Origin: Epiperipatus broadwayi
Taxonomy: Eukaryota > Onychophora > Udeonychophora > Euonychophora > Peripatidae
Assembly (NCBI GenBank): GCA_028023455.1
Contig: JAQFVV010012497.1
Location: forward strand, 3,596,001-3,660,000
Direction: 5' to 3'
DNA length: 64,000 nt
This document shows positions 45,161-56,569 of this stretch, in pieces (the first letter of the stretch is position 1; the number at the start of each line of letters is the position of its first letter). A program made the position numbers and the translations under genes. The notes beneath the pieces are model-generated. The model worked only from the letters and a program-made list of their open reading frames with translations, did not search any database and was not told the DNA's origin.

Positions 45161-45492
45161 ATATTTAGAAAAAGCTATCAAGGATAAAATATTTTTTAAA
45201 ACTTCTCAACCAATAGAATTTGAGAATGAGAAGAAAATAAAAGGAAAAAGTAGTGATTTTCAATTTTACCACACACATTCTTATGGTTTGAGAAAAAAAA
45301 AAGCTCTGAGGAAAGTACTTGTTATTGTACTGAAATGTCAGCTATTTGGAGTTTATATTTTTATTATATGTAAGCTTCCAGAAATAATACTATGAATTCA
45401 TTTATCCATGAGAATATTAGAATTAACATATATATATAAACATATTCATAAAACAAATATGTCAAAATATGTTTTTATAATTTACAAATCAG
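45161..45492. other. AT-rich non-coding
   Basis: Probably the decayed 3' end of the PLE, then AT-rich filler. Confidence 0.4.
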
Positions 45493-46171
45493 ATTCCTAA
45501 AATCGTTGTTAATGAACTTATAAACAATGTCTACTCTCTCACTTTAACGTCAATTTATTGGTCATATAAAAAATGGTCACTTTTATCTGATCCCCAAGTT
45601 TTTAATTGGTTAATGAACAAAACATCAATACAATGAAAAGATAAAACTTTTATATTAAAAATGATTTTTGTAATTATTAATCAAGCCAACTTACAGTTTC
45701 AAATGACAAACCTGATAAAATCGAATAATTTTAATAAATCTGTAAAAAAAAAAAATCGTAGCTAATAAATATGTAATGATTAGAATATACTATATTATTC
45801 ATGGTTATTAAATATGAAACATTTAAAATATATAAACTTATTATCTGATCAATGAATAGGCAATAATGAGAAAGAGAGAGTGGGTGTTATTTACAAATTT
45901 TTTAAAATGATTGTTTTAGGAATTTGAGTAATGAATGTTTCATATTTAATAGCTATAATTTTTTTACAGACTTATTAAAATTTCATATGGTTTCTTGCTT
46001 GAAATTGTAAACTGACTTGATTAATATTTGCAAAAGTTATTATTAATATAAAAGTTTTATATTTCTCTAGGAGATCAGATTAAAAATGGTCATTTTTTAA
46101 ATCTTGAATTGACATTAATAAAGGAGTAATGGGCTTTCTTTATAAGTTTGTTAAAATAATTATTTAGAAAT
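45493..46171. repeat. ~680-bp fold-back element with arms >200 bp
   Basis: The left end from 45493 (attcctaaaatcgttgtta, then aacttataaa) pairs with the right end at 46171 read in reverse (atttctaaataattatttta, then aacttataaa). Matching continues inward through 'atggtca', 'atctgatc', 'ataaaacttttatatta' and 'attaatcaag' to near 45720 and 45965. An inner pair (gttattaaatatgaaac at 45797; gtttcatatttaatagc at 45936) extends it. By eye the arms are 70-80% identical. Non-coding. Class unknown. Confidence 0.75.
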
Positions 46172-46252
46172 CTCACTTGTGAATAATAGTAAATACTTTT
46201 TCTATGATAAGTTTATATATTAAAATTGTTAAAATATTAACATTATAATTAT

Positions 46253-47310
46253 CATCATTTTCAAACATTATTGATTCACTATAAGATGATCTCTCCAAGT
46301 TTAATCCAGTCTCTTCAATCTCTATCCTCTCTTCTCCATATCACCCTACATACTTTTTTATTTTGTTCATCCACCTCACATGTGGTCTCTTTCTGGGTCT
46401 TTTACAATCTCTTGAGATCTAGTTTAAGAATTCAATTGCCCATCTATTATCATTTCTTCTAGAAATGTGTCCATTTCAGTTTTTTAATTCTGTCAATGAT
46501 ATCAATGATACCATTTATTCTCTTACCTATGTATTTTATTTTCAATCTCTTCTTGTTACTTCTAAAATTCATCTTTCCATATTTAGTTGAATGGTCTGAA
46601 GACTCTGTACTACTCTTTTGTTAAGTGTTTAAATCTTAGAACCATAAGTAAGACCTACTAAAACATATTTATTAAAACCTTTCTTTTCAAATAGTTAGAT
46701 TTCCTTTTAATATTAAGTTATTTCTACCAAAAGACCCCCATCCAAGCTTAATTCTATGATTAATTTCATCCATTATATTTTCATTTTTATATTAACAATC
46801 TGAACAAAATATTTATAGTTGTTAACTTCTAATTCATCATTACCCACCTTTATTTTCTTCTTTTAAAAAAAAAACCCATTCACATTAGTTTTTTTTTTTT
46901 ACTATTTATCTTTCTTTAGTCCTATTTTCTCACTTTCATCAGGTAACTCCTGCAGCATTGCTTCAAGTTTTGAAGTATGATTTGCAAAAATGACCATATC
47001 ATCTGCAAAATCTAGTTGATTTAAAAAATTTCCACTTACTTTTACTCTCCTGGCTTCCAATTTTAATCCACAAAATACTTCTTGTCAAATTGTTTTATAA
47101 AATTTGGGAAATGTGGAATCATCCTGTCATACACTCTTGTCAATATTAATCTTCTTTGTATCAGTATGTAATCTAATCATTGCTATTGCTTTTTGATAAA
47201 TATTCTTCAATTAAATTCTTTTCATAATCTATAAATCCAAAGCATAATGCCAATTCATATTCATTGGTCCTTTCTATAACTTCTCTCAATACTCAAATGT
47301 AAATCATTGC
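46253..47310 (-). pseudogene. RTE-type retrotransposon 3' half (dead)
   Basis: Same family as 33657-36653, minus strand. From 47.3 kb down: RT region with 'LDFADDMVIFAN' near 46.99 kb, 'ESEKIGLKK', 'ILKGN'-like sequence near 46.7 kb, and 'LTYGSK' near 46.64 kb. Then come 'WNGHISRRNDNRWAIEFLN' near 46.45 kb and 'KRPHVRWMNKI'. It ends in an attatcatcattt tail. Frameshifts and stops throughout. About 75% identical to the 33.7-kb copy by eye. 5' truncated. Confidence 0.8.
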
Positions 47311-48110
47311 ACTAAAACCACTTTAAAATATTTGCACATAAATGTATAAAATAAATTAGTCTCAAATAGTTTATGCAAAGGTCTTTCCAACAGCATATTG
47401 TAAAGGGAAAATAAAACAATACTCATTAAGCTTGCCAAATGCAGGCTGTGAAGATTTGAGAAATATTTCATTTTTATTTTACTCACTATTTAAAAATATC
47501 TAGATATTCATTTATTAAATGATTAAGAATTACCTATGATTTGGCTACCTGGAAACAAATTTCTAAGCTTGATTAGAAATTGTAAAAAAAATCCAAGTTA
47601 TACGCGGCATGAATTTGAACTACGATTGCACACACCTGAGGCTTTTTTTTTTATATTTAAGTATATAGTAAAATTTATTAAAATATAATTTTTTAATTGA
47701 ATTATTATTTTTTAAAAAAATCTACCATGATTTTAAAACTAATATAACAATAGCATTTGAAAGACAAACTACTAAATTATTTTAAAAAAAGATTTAGAAA
47801 AAAAAAAAGTCCAAATAGTTTTTTAAATTTTTATTGTAGTTTAATCGATTTGTTATTTCAATGCTTTTATTTTCATGTTATCATGTGATACTTTATTTTT
47901 GAAAGTTTATTTCTAGTTTACAGTGAAAGAAAACGTTGATAGTGATTAAGTTTGCTTTCTAATTTGAAATCATTAAGCCTATTTTAACTGCTTAAAATAT
48001 ATTGCAAAATGTTAAAAACAATTTTTTCCTTTTTTTTTTTTTTTGTTAAACAATAGCTTTAGTTTTTTTAAATACAATAAAAAGTTTATTTTATATATTA
48101 GAATATAGAA
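47311..48110. other. AT-rich non-coding, nothing recognised
   Basis: Poly-A and poly-T runs. No frame I trust. Confidence 0.55.
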
Positions 48111-49762
48111 ACATTACAATACTAGCCAAAACAATAAAATTTTACTAAAATTCTTACACAACCATGGTTTCATCTACCAACAAATAAACTGTCTCAAGTG
48201 AAATTCAACTAAACATTCAACACATATATACAAAACAAAATAGCCTTCCCATCATTCACTTCAAGAACCAACTTCCTTTCATATCAAAGGATTAATGGCC
48301 TCAGATTCAAAAAAAATTATCATCAAAGTTTCTTTTACTCTTCTTTTCAATTCACTTTTTTCATAAAAATAACCTCTGCATTGTCAAATAATATTTTATG
48401 ATCTGTATTCACTTCATGAATGTACAAAACTGAGTTTTGATATCCATTTTGAACTCTACTTATAAACTTTAACTCTTTCATTAAGACTTAATTTATTCTG
48501 ACCTATATACATTTTATGACAACTACTAGGTATCTTATAAACTAACCCAAGAATAGATTTGCAATCAGTTGACTATTTTAAGCTATTTAGTAATGAATTT
48601 AAATTCAGGCCTTTCTTCCAGGTTACTTTCATATTACCCAATAAAAAACTATTCTTATAAATCAATTTACTAATTGATGCCTTATAAAGCAAAGAAATAA
48701 ACTCTTTATTTATATTTCCAATTAATTTTTTATTATTAACTGATTTTTTTCCCATATGTCATAGCATTGGATGGGAGGCAAACCCACAATAACCGTCTGC
48801 AACCAACTGCTTGCTTGCAAGGCAGCTGTGCTGACCTCTCAGCTAACAACACTTGACATTATCTTAATAAATTTATGATTATATCCTAACTCAATATAGT
48901 CAGAATCAAATTCCTCCTCTGAATATAACTATTATTTTCAAAATTATTAAGTCTTCTATTCATATAACAAAATAACAAATAAAGAAAGTTTCTTATGAGT
49001 AAAAGTTTGACAACTGTCTCATAAGAAACTATTGAATTTTTGTTATAGGAATATAAAATTTAATAATTTTATAAATTATAGTTATATTCAGAGGAGTCAG
49101 TTCTGACTATATTGAATTAGGATATAATCATGAATTTATTAGGGATATTATATTTATTAAATTGGTTAATAATAAAGATTTAATTGGTAGTGTAAATAAA
49201 GAGTTTATTTCTTTGCCATGTAAGGCATCAATTAGTAAACTGATTTATAAGAATAAATTTTTTATTGGATAGTGACCTGGAAGAAAAACTTGCATTTAAA
49301 TTCATTATTAAATAGTTCAAAACAGTCAGTTGATTGCAAATTTATTCATGGGGTAGTTTATAAGATACCTTGTCATTGTCATAAAATTTATATAGGTTAG
49401 AGTATATTAAGTCTTAATGAAAAAGTTAAAGTTTATAAGAGTAATGTTCAAAATAGATATCAAACCTCAGCTTTGTATATTCATGAAGTGAATACAGGTC
49501 ATAAAATATTATTTGACAATGCAGAGATTATCTTTTATGAAAAAAAGTGAATTAAAAAAAAGAGTAAAAAAAAGTTTGATAATAAAATTGTTTGAATTTG
49601 AGGTCATCAATCTCATGAAGACATCCTTTGATGTGAAAGGAAGTTGATTGTTAAAGTGAATGGTGGGAAAACTATTTTGTTTTGTATATATATGTTGAAT
49701 GTTTGGTCATGGAAGTGTAAAAATTTTAGTAAAATTTTGTTATTTTGTCTAGTGTTGTAGCA
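48111..49762. mobile_element. Head-to-head inverted pair of Penelope-like elements (1.65-kb palindrome)
   Basis: The left arm 48111-48999 and right arm 49018-49762 are inverted copies of one sequence, about 80-85% identical by eye. They meet at an exact 12-bp hairpin (gtttcttatgag and its complement) with an 18-base loop. Each arm encodes PLE 3' protein outward. The right arm (plus) reads YKIPCHCHKIYIG, then 'SALYIHEVNTGHKILF' at 49.36-49.55 kb; the left arm (minus) reads YKIPSSCHKMYIG in the same place. Both are truncated upstream of the GIY-YIG and contain stops. A SINE (48744-48856) sits in the left arm only. PLEs are known for inverted and pseudo-LTR arrangements, which fits this. Confidence 0.85.
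48744..48856 (-). mobile_element. tRNA-derived SINE (long subtype) in the left palindrome arm
   Basis: The minus strand shows gttagctgagaggtcagc (A box), anticodon loop cttgcaa, the variable-arm insert (gttggttgcagacggtt), and gtgggtttgcctccc (B box). A tgctatgacatatg tail and an A-rich end follow. It is absent from the right arm, so it came after the palindrome formed. A few bases of PLE sequence at the junction differ from the other arm. Confidence 0.85.
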
Positions 49763-50512
49763 TTGTGTGAATATCTGTTTTATTTTTAATTGCTAGTATA
49801 ATATTTGACAGTATTTAATTTTTTTATATATGTAAATGACTATTTTCATGATTTTCCATTGAAATATATATGTATATTATGCATAATTTTTAGTTGCCAA
49901 GTAAAATTTTCTTTTTAAAATATATTTTTGAGAACAAATAAGCTGAAGTTGTTATTTTTCTTCCAAATGTAGTTCAAGGTAACAGTTGTATTTATTTTAA
50001 TTAAAAAAAGATGTCATAAAATCAGAGATAAAAAATTATCCATATTTTTTTATAGAAGTGCACTATAAAACTTGAATTAATTTACATAAACTCCCACATA
50101 AAAAAAAATAATAATATTTGTCAATATCAATGTCATTTTGATAAAGATTTATAGCCAAGTATTTCATTAAAATATACATATATTTATACACAGTAATTAA
50201 GAGTTAAGCATATCTCCCAACAAACTTTTAAAATATTTTATAACAGGATAAAGGCCTTTCTAAAGTCTACTATAATTATCGAGCAGTAAGGCTTTGAGTA
50301 GTTTTTTTATTTTAGTTTTTTATCTTATAGCAAAGAATATCAAATTACTTATTTACCAACCAATGCTAATTGGTTGGATGAATTGACTATGGATCATCTA
50401 TCTAACTCTAGACTATAGAGCAAGGTAAGCAAAAAAACTATAAGACTCTAATACTTTTATATAATTAAACATATACTAGTATGATCAATAAATGATGTTC
50501 ATTCAGGTTGCT
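49763..50512. other. AT-rich non-coding, nothing recognised
   Basis: No gene or shared repeat seen. Confidence 0.55.
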
Positions 50513-50612
50513 TTTTTTTTTTTTCATATGTCAAATGTATTGACCAGGAAGCGAACCCAGGACAGCTGCTTGGAAGGCAGCTATGCTAACCACTAGGCCA
50601 CCAACACTTGAC
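50513..50612 (-). mobile_element. tRNA-Gly(UCC)-derived SINE (short subtype)
   Basis: The minus strand reads gtgttggtggcctagtgg, then ttagcatagctgccttccaa, then gcagctgtcc, gggttcgcttcctgg and caataca. This follows a eukaryotic tRNA-Gly(UCC) almost throughout: anticodon loop cttccaa, B box ggttcgcttcc, and a 5' end that can pair with the 3' end. A short tail tttgacatatg and an A-run (T14 on the plus strand) show that it is a SINE and not a tRNA gene. It is the least diverged link from the SINE family to its tRNA ancestor. Confidence 0.85.
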
Positions 50613-50689
50613 TAAGTTATTTATTATTTGTAAAATTAAATCATTATAATAATTTTGAATAATTATTTGTCCAAAACATAATAAAAATT

Positions 50690-52260
50690 TGTGAAAGTTT
50701 AATCCACTTTTTTCTATCTAAGTGTTTTTTCTCCGTATCATTCCAGCAAATTTTCTTATCAATTCATCTCATGTGTGATTTTTTGTAGATCTTCTATAGT
50801 CTGTTGGATTCGGTTCCCATTTCATCTTTTTAATTCTTTTAATATGCCACTTGGTTATTCTTTTGCCCACATATTTCTCTTTTGAACTCTTCTTGTTACA
50901 ACATACAATTCTCCATATTTTGGGATGTGTTATGATGTTTCTGTGTTACTCTTCTGTGTTAAGTATCCAAGTTTTAGATTAATGGGTAAAAACTGGTAAA
51001 ACACAACTATTAAAAAACATAGGCATATTTCCATTTGATACTAAGTTATATTTACCAAAAACATTTCATTCAAATTTAATTCTATGATTAATTTTCATCC
51101 AATGTTTTGATATGTATTTATAATCTGATCTTTGAATGATTATAAATCTTTATTTTCTTTTGAGAAAATCTATTGAACATTGCTTTAGTCTTTTTAACAT
51201 TTATATTTAGTCCTATTTTCTTGTTGAATCATTTGACAATTTTTGTAATATTTACTGAAGCTGTAAAACATTATTTGCAAAAAAAAAAAACCATATCTGA
51301 AAAATCTAGATGACATAAATAATCTCCATTCATTTTTATTCCCTTGGCTTTCCATTTTAATCACAAAATATTTCTTGTAAAGAAAATGTTTTAAAATGAT
51401 TAACAAATTCCAATTTAATTCCACTAGAGTGTTTCTGAAAGTTAGAAATGTCAACTGTTAATACTCTTTCTTAATAGTTTTAGTCTTTTTAATTTCCATT
51501 AACTTATATTTTATATTTCATTAATTGAGTGTCATTTCTGGTTAAATCTATTAAGAACCTTGACAGCTTGAAATACATACTACTTCTTTATTTGGATACT
51601 TTTGTATAACATCTTTACCTATCCATTTCTGCTATATCTTTATTTGAATGCGTTCATATCCATTTCTGCTGTACCTTTATTTGAATGCTTTTATATTCAT
51701 TTCTGCTGTATCTTTATTTGATGCTTTCAAATCTATTTCTGCTGTATTTTTCTTAAAAAAGAAATGTATAATATAAAGTTTTTCTTTTTCTGCATCCTCT
51801 CACATTTCAATCTCCATAACCAAATTTATACACAGCCCTTTCAATCATTTTTCTATTCTATCACTAAAATCTCCCACTACAATTTTTAAAATGATGCTTG
51901 TTGTGATCAAAATCATTTTGTATAGTTATATAAAAATCATGCACTTTTATAAATTATTGGGACATGAACTATCTACATTTAGTATCTTCCATTTAATTGA
52001 ATAACTAATCTTGTCATTTTTCCATTACCACAATGTTGTTTTTTCATTTTTCATTAATAATAAAATTCCACATCCATGTGCTTCTAATATTTATAACTTT
52101 ATAGAAAAGTACTGTTCAAGAATTTTTTGCCTTTTTTTTTTAGATTCAACCATGTCCCATTTATTATCAAACAGTTTTTCTAAATCATGAATAAATTATT
52201 GACAAGTAGTTGATATTATGTATTTGTAAATACCTCTGTTTTCCAAAATGTTAAAGGTGC
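50690..52260 (-). pseudogene. RTE-type retrotransposon, strongly decayed
   Basis: Same family as 33.7 and 46.3 kb. Recognisable blocks on the minus strand are the endonuclease 'VGDFSDRI' region (about 51.86 kb), decayed linker, and 'RFFRYGF' where FADD is expected (51.29 kb). Then come 'ESFDSTRK.GLNINVKKTK' (51.2 kb), an IIN.DENQ-like block (51.1 kb), and the 3' 'RRSTKNHT.DEL' end (50.77 kb). The frame is lost in many places. A T-rich repeated block (tctgctgtatctttatttg, about 51630-51750) is duplicated three or four times. Confidence 0.6.
51600..51752. repeat. Tandem repeats of ~43 bp inside the decayed RTE
   Basis: The block tttatttgaatgcNtt, then atatccatttctgctgta, occurs about four times between 51605 and 51750. 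It is a local expansion within the RTE endonuclease 5' region. Confidence 0.7.
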
Positions 52261-52700
52261 TTGCAATTAATAAGTAGAAAGTTACTGAACCTGTTTTATT
52301 TCTATCTACATAGATAATCAGATTTGATAAGATTAAAAAGCTTAAGGTATTTAAAAAACTATATCTTTTCTAATTTTTAAATTAGTATAAGTAGATCGAT
52401 ACTTTCAAGTTATGAAAACTTAACTTTTAAAAGTTTTATGCTTTTTTTTTTTTTTGAAAAAGAATTGAAGAGTAAGGCAGAAAATTTATTTTTTTATTGA
52501 GATGACATAAGATGCACAGCTTATAAAATATAGTTATTTTGACTAATGTCTGAAGGCAGATAGATATGATTCAATTTTAAAATATAATTTATATCATTTT
52601 AAAATAATGAACAACTAAAAAAAATTTTGTTTTGCCAAATTTTTCTCATAGTATTTTTGGGTATATATTTTAGAATATATATATTATACCACTCTTTATT
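52261..52700. other. AT-rich non-coding, nothing recognised
   Basis: Poly-T and A/T DNA. No gene seen. Confidence 0.55.
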
Positions 52701-55100
52701 ATTATTATTTTTTTGAAACGTTATATTTTTTTGTTGTTGAAAATTACAGAATAGCGAGCAAGCCACATGGTTCTAATAGTGTGAATAATGACTATGGCAT
52801 TGTATGTATGGATTAAAATTTTTGATATTTTTCTCAAGCATTTTTCTTTTAGATTAATTATTTGCTTGTGGAATACAAAGTGTCTTATTAAAGATGAGAA
52901 GTATGGACATGTTTCAAAAATGTGTATCATATCTTCTGGATAACTATTACATAAGATACACGTGGGATCTAAATTTAATTTAAAATAGTTAATGAGGAAT
53001 ATTTTTTGTAGAAATTGTGTTGAGTAATAAATTATGAAAAAATTTTGTAGCCATGATTGAGGAACACACAAATTTGGGAATTCGATTAAAGTTTTGGCAA
53101 TTGGGAGATTGTCATGATATATATATTGTTTTCAGATCTTTAAATGAAACACCAATTAAAGATTTGATGTTATAATTGTCCAACAGATGATCTGCATACT
53201 CAGTAGCTTGATCAGTTTTAAAAAATGACTTGCATATGGAAGGTGAGCAAGCAATATTATAGGTGGAGGAATGGCTTTGAGGATTGGATTAACTGTAGTT
53301 GCAATGTACTTCTTAGTTCTGATATATTCAACAAATGATTGAGGACATATTAGATTAAGACCATCTTTGAAAATAGGGAAACAAACACTTGTAATTGATA
53401 TGAGATATGATGTTGATCCCCATATATATGATTTTATAGGGGTCATGATATTTTTAATAATATTCCTTAAAAGATGCATCCATGTACTATAGAAAGCAAG
53501 TATACCACCCAGAATAGCATTAACAATATGAACTTTTATTATAGGATAGAGCAATTTTAGGCAGAAGGCTTTTATTTTTGTATAGAATTTGTTTATGACC
53601 AGATAATTTAGATGATGACTTAATTGTGTTTTGAATAAGTTAATTAGAATTCCAAGAAAATATGAGTGTGTGCATGTGAAGAGTGAAGGTAGAGTGCGAT
53701 CTGTAGTTATCTGCCACATGGATGACTTGCAAACTTTTATTGTAGATTCAGTTAGGGTTTCAAATTTGTTCAGAATATGGAGAGGAATATTTTGTAGGGC
53801 TCTGAAGACTAACAGGACATCATCAGCAAAAGATATCACTTTAATAGAAATAGCAAGATGAGGAAGAAAGAGGCATTCTGTGCACTGCTCAATCTTTTTG
53901 ATTATGAGATCTATATTTATTGCAAATAATAGTGAAGCAAGTGATAAACATTATAGAGTACCTTGGCTTTAATTCAAAATTGGAAGAGAGGCACATGAAA
54001 TTTTTTTAATTTGATGGTTCTGTTGGTAAATAATTTTTTATGGCAGTAATTAGATGTGTCTACCTAAGCAGAAGTTTGTGTAATGTGTTAAACAAATATT
54101 CCCAGTTTACCAGATCAAAAGCAGCCATAAAATCAACCTGGCATGTGACATAATTTATTAATTTATTTTATTTTGCATATAATATTGATTGCATATGCTA
54201 ATAGAATAGCTTGAGATGCTCAGCAGATTTTAACAGCATAATGTGATGAGGAATATGAAACAACCAAATTATCTTATCCTCCCTGCAAAGATTTTTTAAT
54301 TAATATCTTCCAAACTGACAGATATAAAGCTTTTGAGTTTTTTCTAAGGCAGAAAATTACATTACTGGATAGATTAAGTATGTGATATTCATGTGAACAA
54401 AGTTGATTATATTACTTATGTAGAATGGTGGAGATAATATAATTTAAATGCTTATAAATATTAGCTGGAATAAGATCATTTGCCAGTGAGGTATGGGAAT
54501 GTAAGTGCATAATTTCATCAAGAATTTGTTACTTTGAGATGTAATCCTTTTGAGGAAGATGAATGTTACAGTTAGTAAAGGATAGATAATAATCAACAGC
54601 TTTAATAGTATTTTTTAAATGATTAAGAAGTTTGATATCAAAGTTGGTACCAGACACACACATATTTTCTCTCAAAAGAATTGGAATACCAAAAGCATAA
54701 GGGTGAATTGATTTTGCATAAATTTACTGCAGTTTTTGTTAATAGTGAAAGATTAGGGATTACTTTTCCAAGCCTTCATGGGATTTTGATTATAAAGAGC
54801 AGTTAGATGTTTTGCTTCACTTTACAGCTTATGAATAGGGAGTTTTACATCATTGAATTTTATTATAGCTTGAAGAGTTGAATTGATGTCATCAACACTT
54901 TGTTTTATACAATTATTTGAGTAGTAATCTGTTAGTTGATCAAAACAACAATTATTTAAAAATCTTTTTGTGTCCATATTTCAATCAAAGAGAGATTCTG
55001 CAGCTGATAAAAATAATTACTGGTAATTAATATATTAGAGATATCATCAATAGTTAATTTAAATTCACTAGGAATTTATCACTTGAATGTAAATTAAAAA
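52700..55100 (-). pseudogene. LINE ORF2, RT and zf-RVT part (dead)
   Basis: Read from about 55.0 kb down. RT N-terminal block 'SLANDLIPANIYKHL' (54.5 kb, counterpart of 'G.DGip.efyk'). RT motif A 'DFMAAFDLVNWEYLF' (54.1 kb). A 'SQGTLQCLSLASLLFAINID' block (53.93 kb, counterpart of 'QGdPLSP.LF.l'). FADD in 'ISFADDVLLVF' (53.82 kb, intact). Then the 227-codon open stretch 53156-53839 with 'YFLGILIN' and 'KVHIVNAI'. Last comes zf-RVT (52721-53071) with CILCNSYPEDMIHIFETC. Stops and frameshifts lie between blocks. The layout resembles L1/Tx1-type elements. It continues upstream into the endonuclease and ORF1. Confidence 0.8.
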
Positions 55101-55745
55101 ATTGTTTGTTTATTTTGAAGGGTAATTTGTGTGAGAATTACAGATATGTTCAGAGAATGAAACATTAGACACATGAATTAAAATTTTGAGTTCAGTAGGA
55201 GAAATTGAAAATTGATCAATGAGAGAAGATCCTCCGATAAATAACACAGCATTTGAAGGATAGAGTAGTAATAGTGGTATCAAGACCAGTTGACTGAGCT
55301 TTAGTTTCAAAGTGGATGGGAGATCATTATATGAGCAATAAAAATCACCACACATGATAGTTAAACCAGGCTTATGTAGGATTTTACTTTGGGCAATGTG
55401 GAAAATATTTATGATGTTTTTTTCTTTTTGGCATGAATGTATTGCTATAAGATAGTATAATTGTGACTGAAAAATAAAGGAAATAATGATTGCATTAACT
55501 GACATGAATATTGTTTTTAATCTTATCAATTTGTGTATTAATTAGAATTATCTACTCCTTGTGCTGGTCTAATGTTGGGCTTATTTAAAAATATGTATTT
55601 ACTGTTTAGAGTGTTAACAATGATTAGTTTGGTTGATAAAGTAATTTTTGTTTCTGTAATGACAAAAATATCAGCATGGTAATTATTTAAAAACTGACAT
55701 AGCTGTGAGATTCTATTGTATGTTAAGACCTCACACATTTATTGT
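55101..55745 (-). pseudogene. LINE ORF2, APE endonuclease part (dead)
   Basis: The minus strand starts 'VLTYNRISQLCQFLNNYHAD', then 'IFVITETKI' (55.62 kb: the N-terminal 'D...itET' block with the catalytic Glu). 'IMCGDFYCSYND' (55.34 kb) corresponds to GDFN. The end reads 'SLIDQFSISP' and 'FSEHICN' (55.17 kb) at the SDH position. The catalytic Asn of GDFN reads Tyr and the Ser of SDH is followed by Glu, so activity is doubtful even before the stops. Two open stretches (55538-55738, 55110-55529) are separated by a frameshift. Confidence 0.8.
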
Positions 55746-55798
55746 GGCTATTTTTGTGCATGACTTATTATGTTTTTGAAGAATTGAAATGACACTTT

Positions 55799-56480
55799 TT
55801 ATAGCATGTTGGTGTCAGAATCAGGTATTGTAGCTCTTTTACTATTTTTATTGGCAGAGGAGGTAATTTTATTAGATGCTTCACAATTTGGTTTTATTTT
55901 TAGCTCTGGGTAATTTTTAATATATGTAATATTTTGTTTATGACACAGAACAGAGTTCTGTTTATGACTATTGTTCAAATCCATAGATTTGTAAATAACT
56001 ATCAGTAAGTGAATTTTGAGATTGATTCTCATAACAGCACAATGTACTTGTGGTATATCTGTTATAGTGTTACTGGTTCTACATTCTTGACTAGATTGTG
56101 TTACATCAGATTCTTTATAGGCAGTACTTGTGGATTGTATTGCAGATAAGGTTTTATTGTTAATATGATAACTTATATCTAAGGTGGGCATGCTATTTTT
56201 AGAAGCTATACTAGCCCATGTGGTAGTTTTATAATCATTATTATTGCACAAGTGACCAAGTCTGTCAATTTTGCCACAACTGTTGCAATTTCCAATGTTG
56301 CATTGAGAAGCAATATATCCAATTCTGGAACATTTGAAGCAAAGGCACCTTAATATTAACAATAATAGGAATTGATACGATGTGGAAGTTCATCTGATAC
56401 AGGTCCCTGCTTTATTTTTAATGTTATTTTCCAAGAGTTAGTTGGAATTTCAAATTTATGTTTGTTATATCCTACTCTGA
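55799..56480 (-). pseudogene. LINE ORF1 with two zinc knuckles (dead)
   Basis: A 187-codon open stretch (55799-56362) starts with CFKCSRIGYIASQC and CNSCGKIDRLGHLC, two CCHC-type knuckles. In the first knuckle the His is replaced by Tyr. Upstream to about 56.48 kb another frame gives 'VGYNKHKFEIPTNSWKI' and 'LPHRINSYYC', resembling the part just before the knuckles in LINE gag-like proteins. The C-terminal half is Asn/Ser/Thr-rich and has no recognised domain. ORF1 precedes ORF2 in this order in L1/Tx1- and jockey/I-type LINEs. The real start is not visible. Confidence 0.75.
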
Positions 56481-56569
56481 TGATGTATTACTCTAAGTTT
56501 GCAATATGTTTAAAATAATGCCTCCAAGGAATGTGTTGAACAAACTTAATAAAATTTGTCTACAGATAT

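Noticed and set aside
50520-50612. Possible true tRNA-Gly gene
   Set aside because: The cloverleaf is close, but mismatches occur in the 3' half and a tail with an A-run follows; sister copies share the tail, so it is a SINE.
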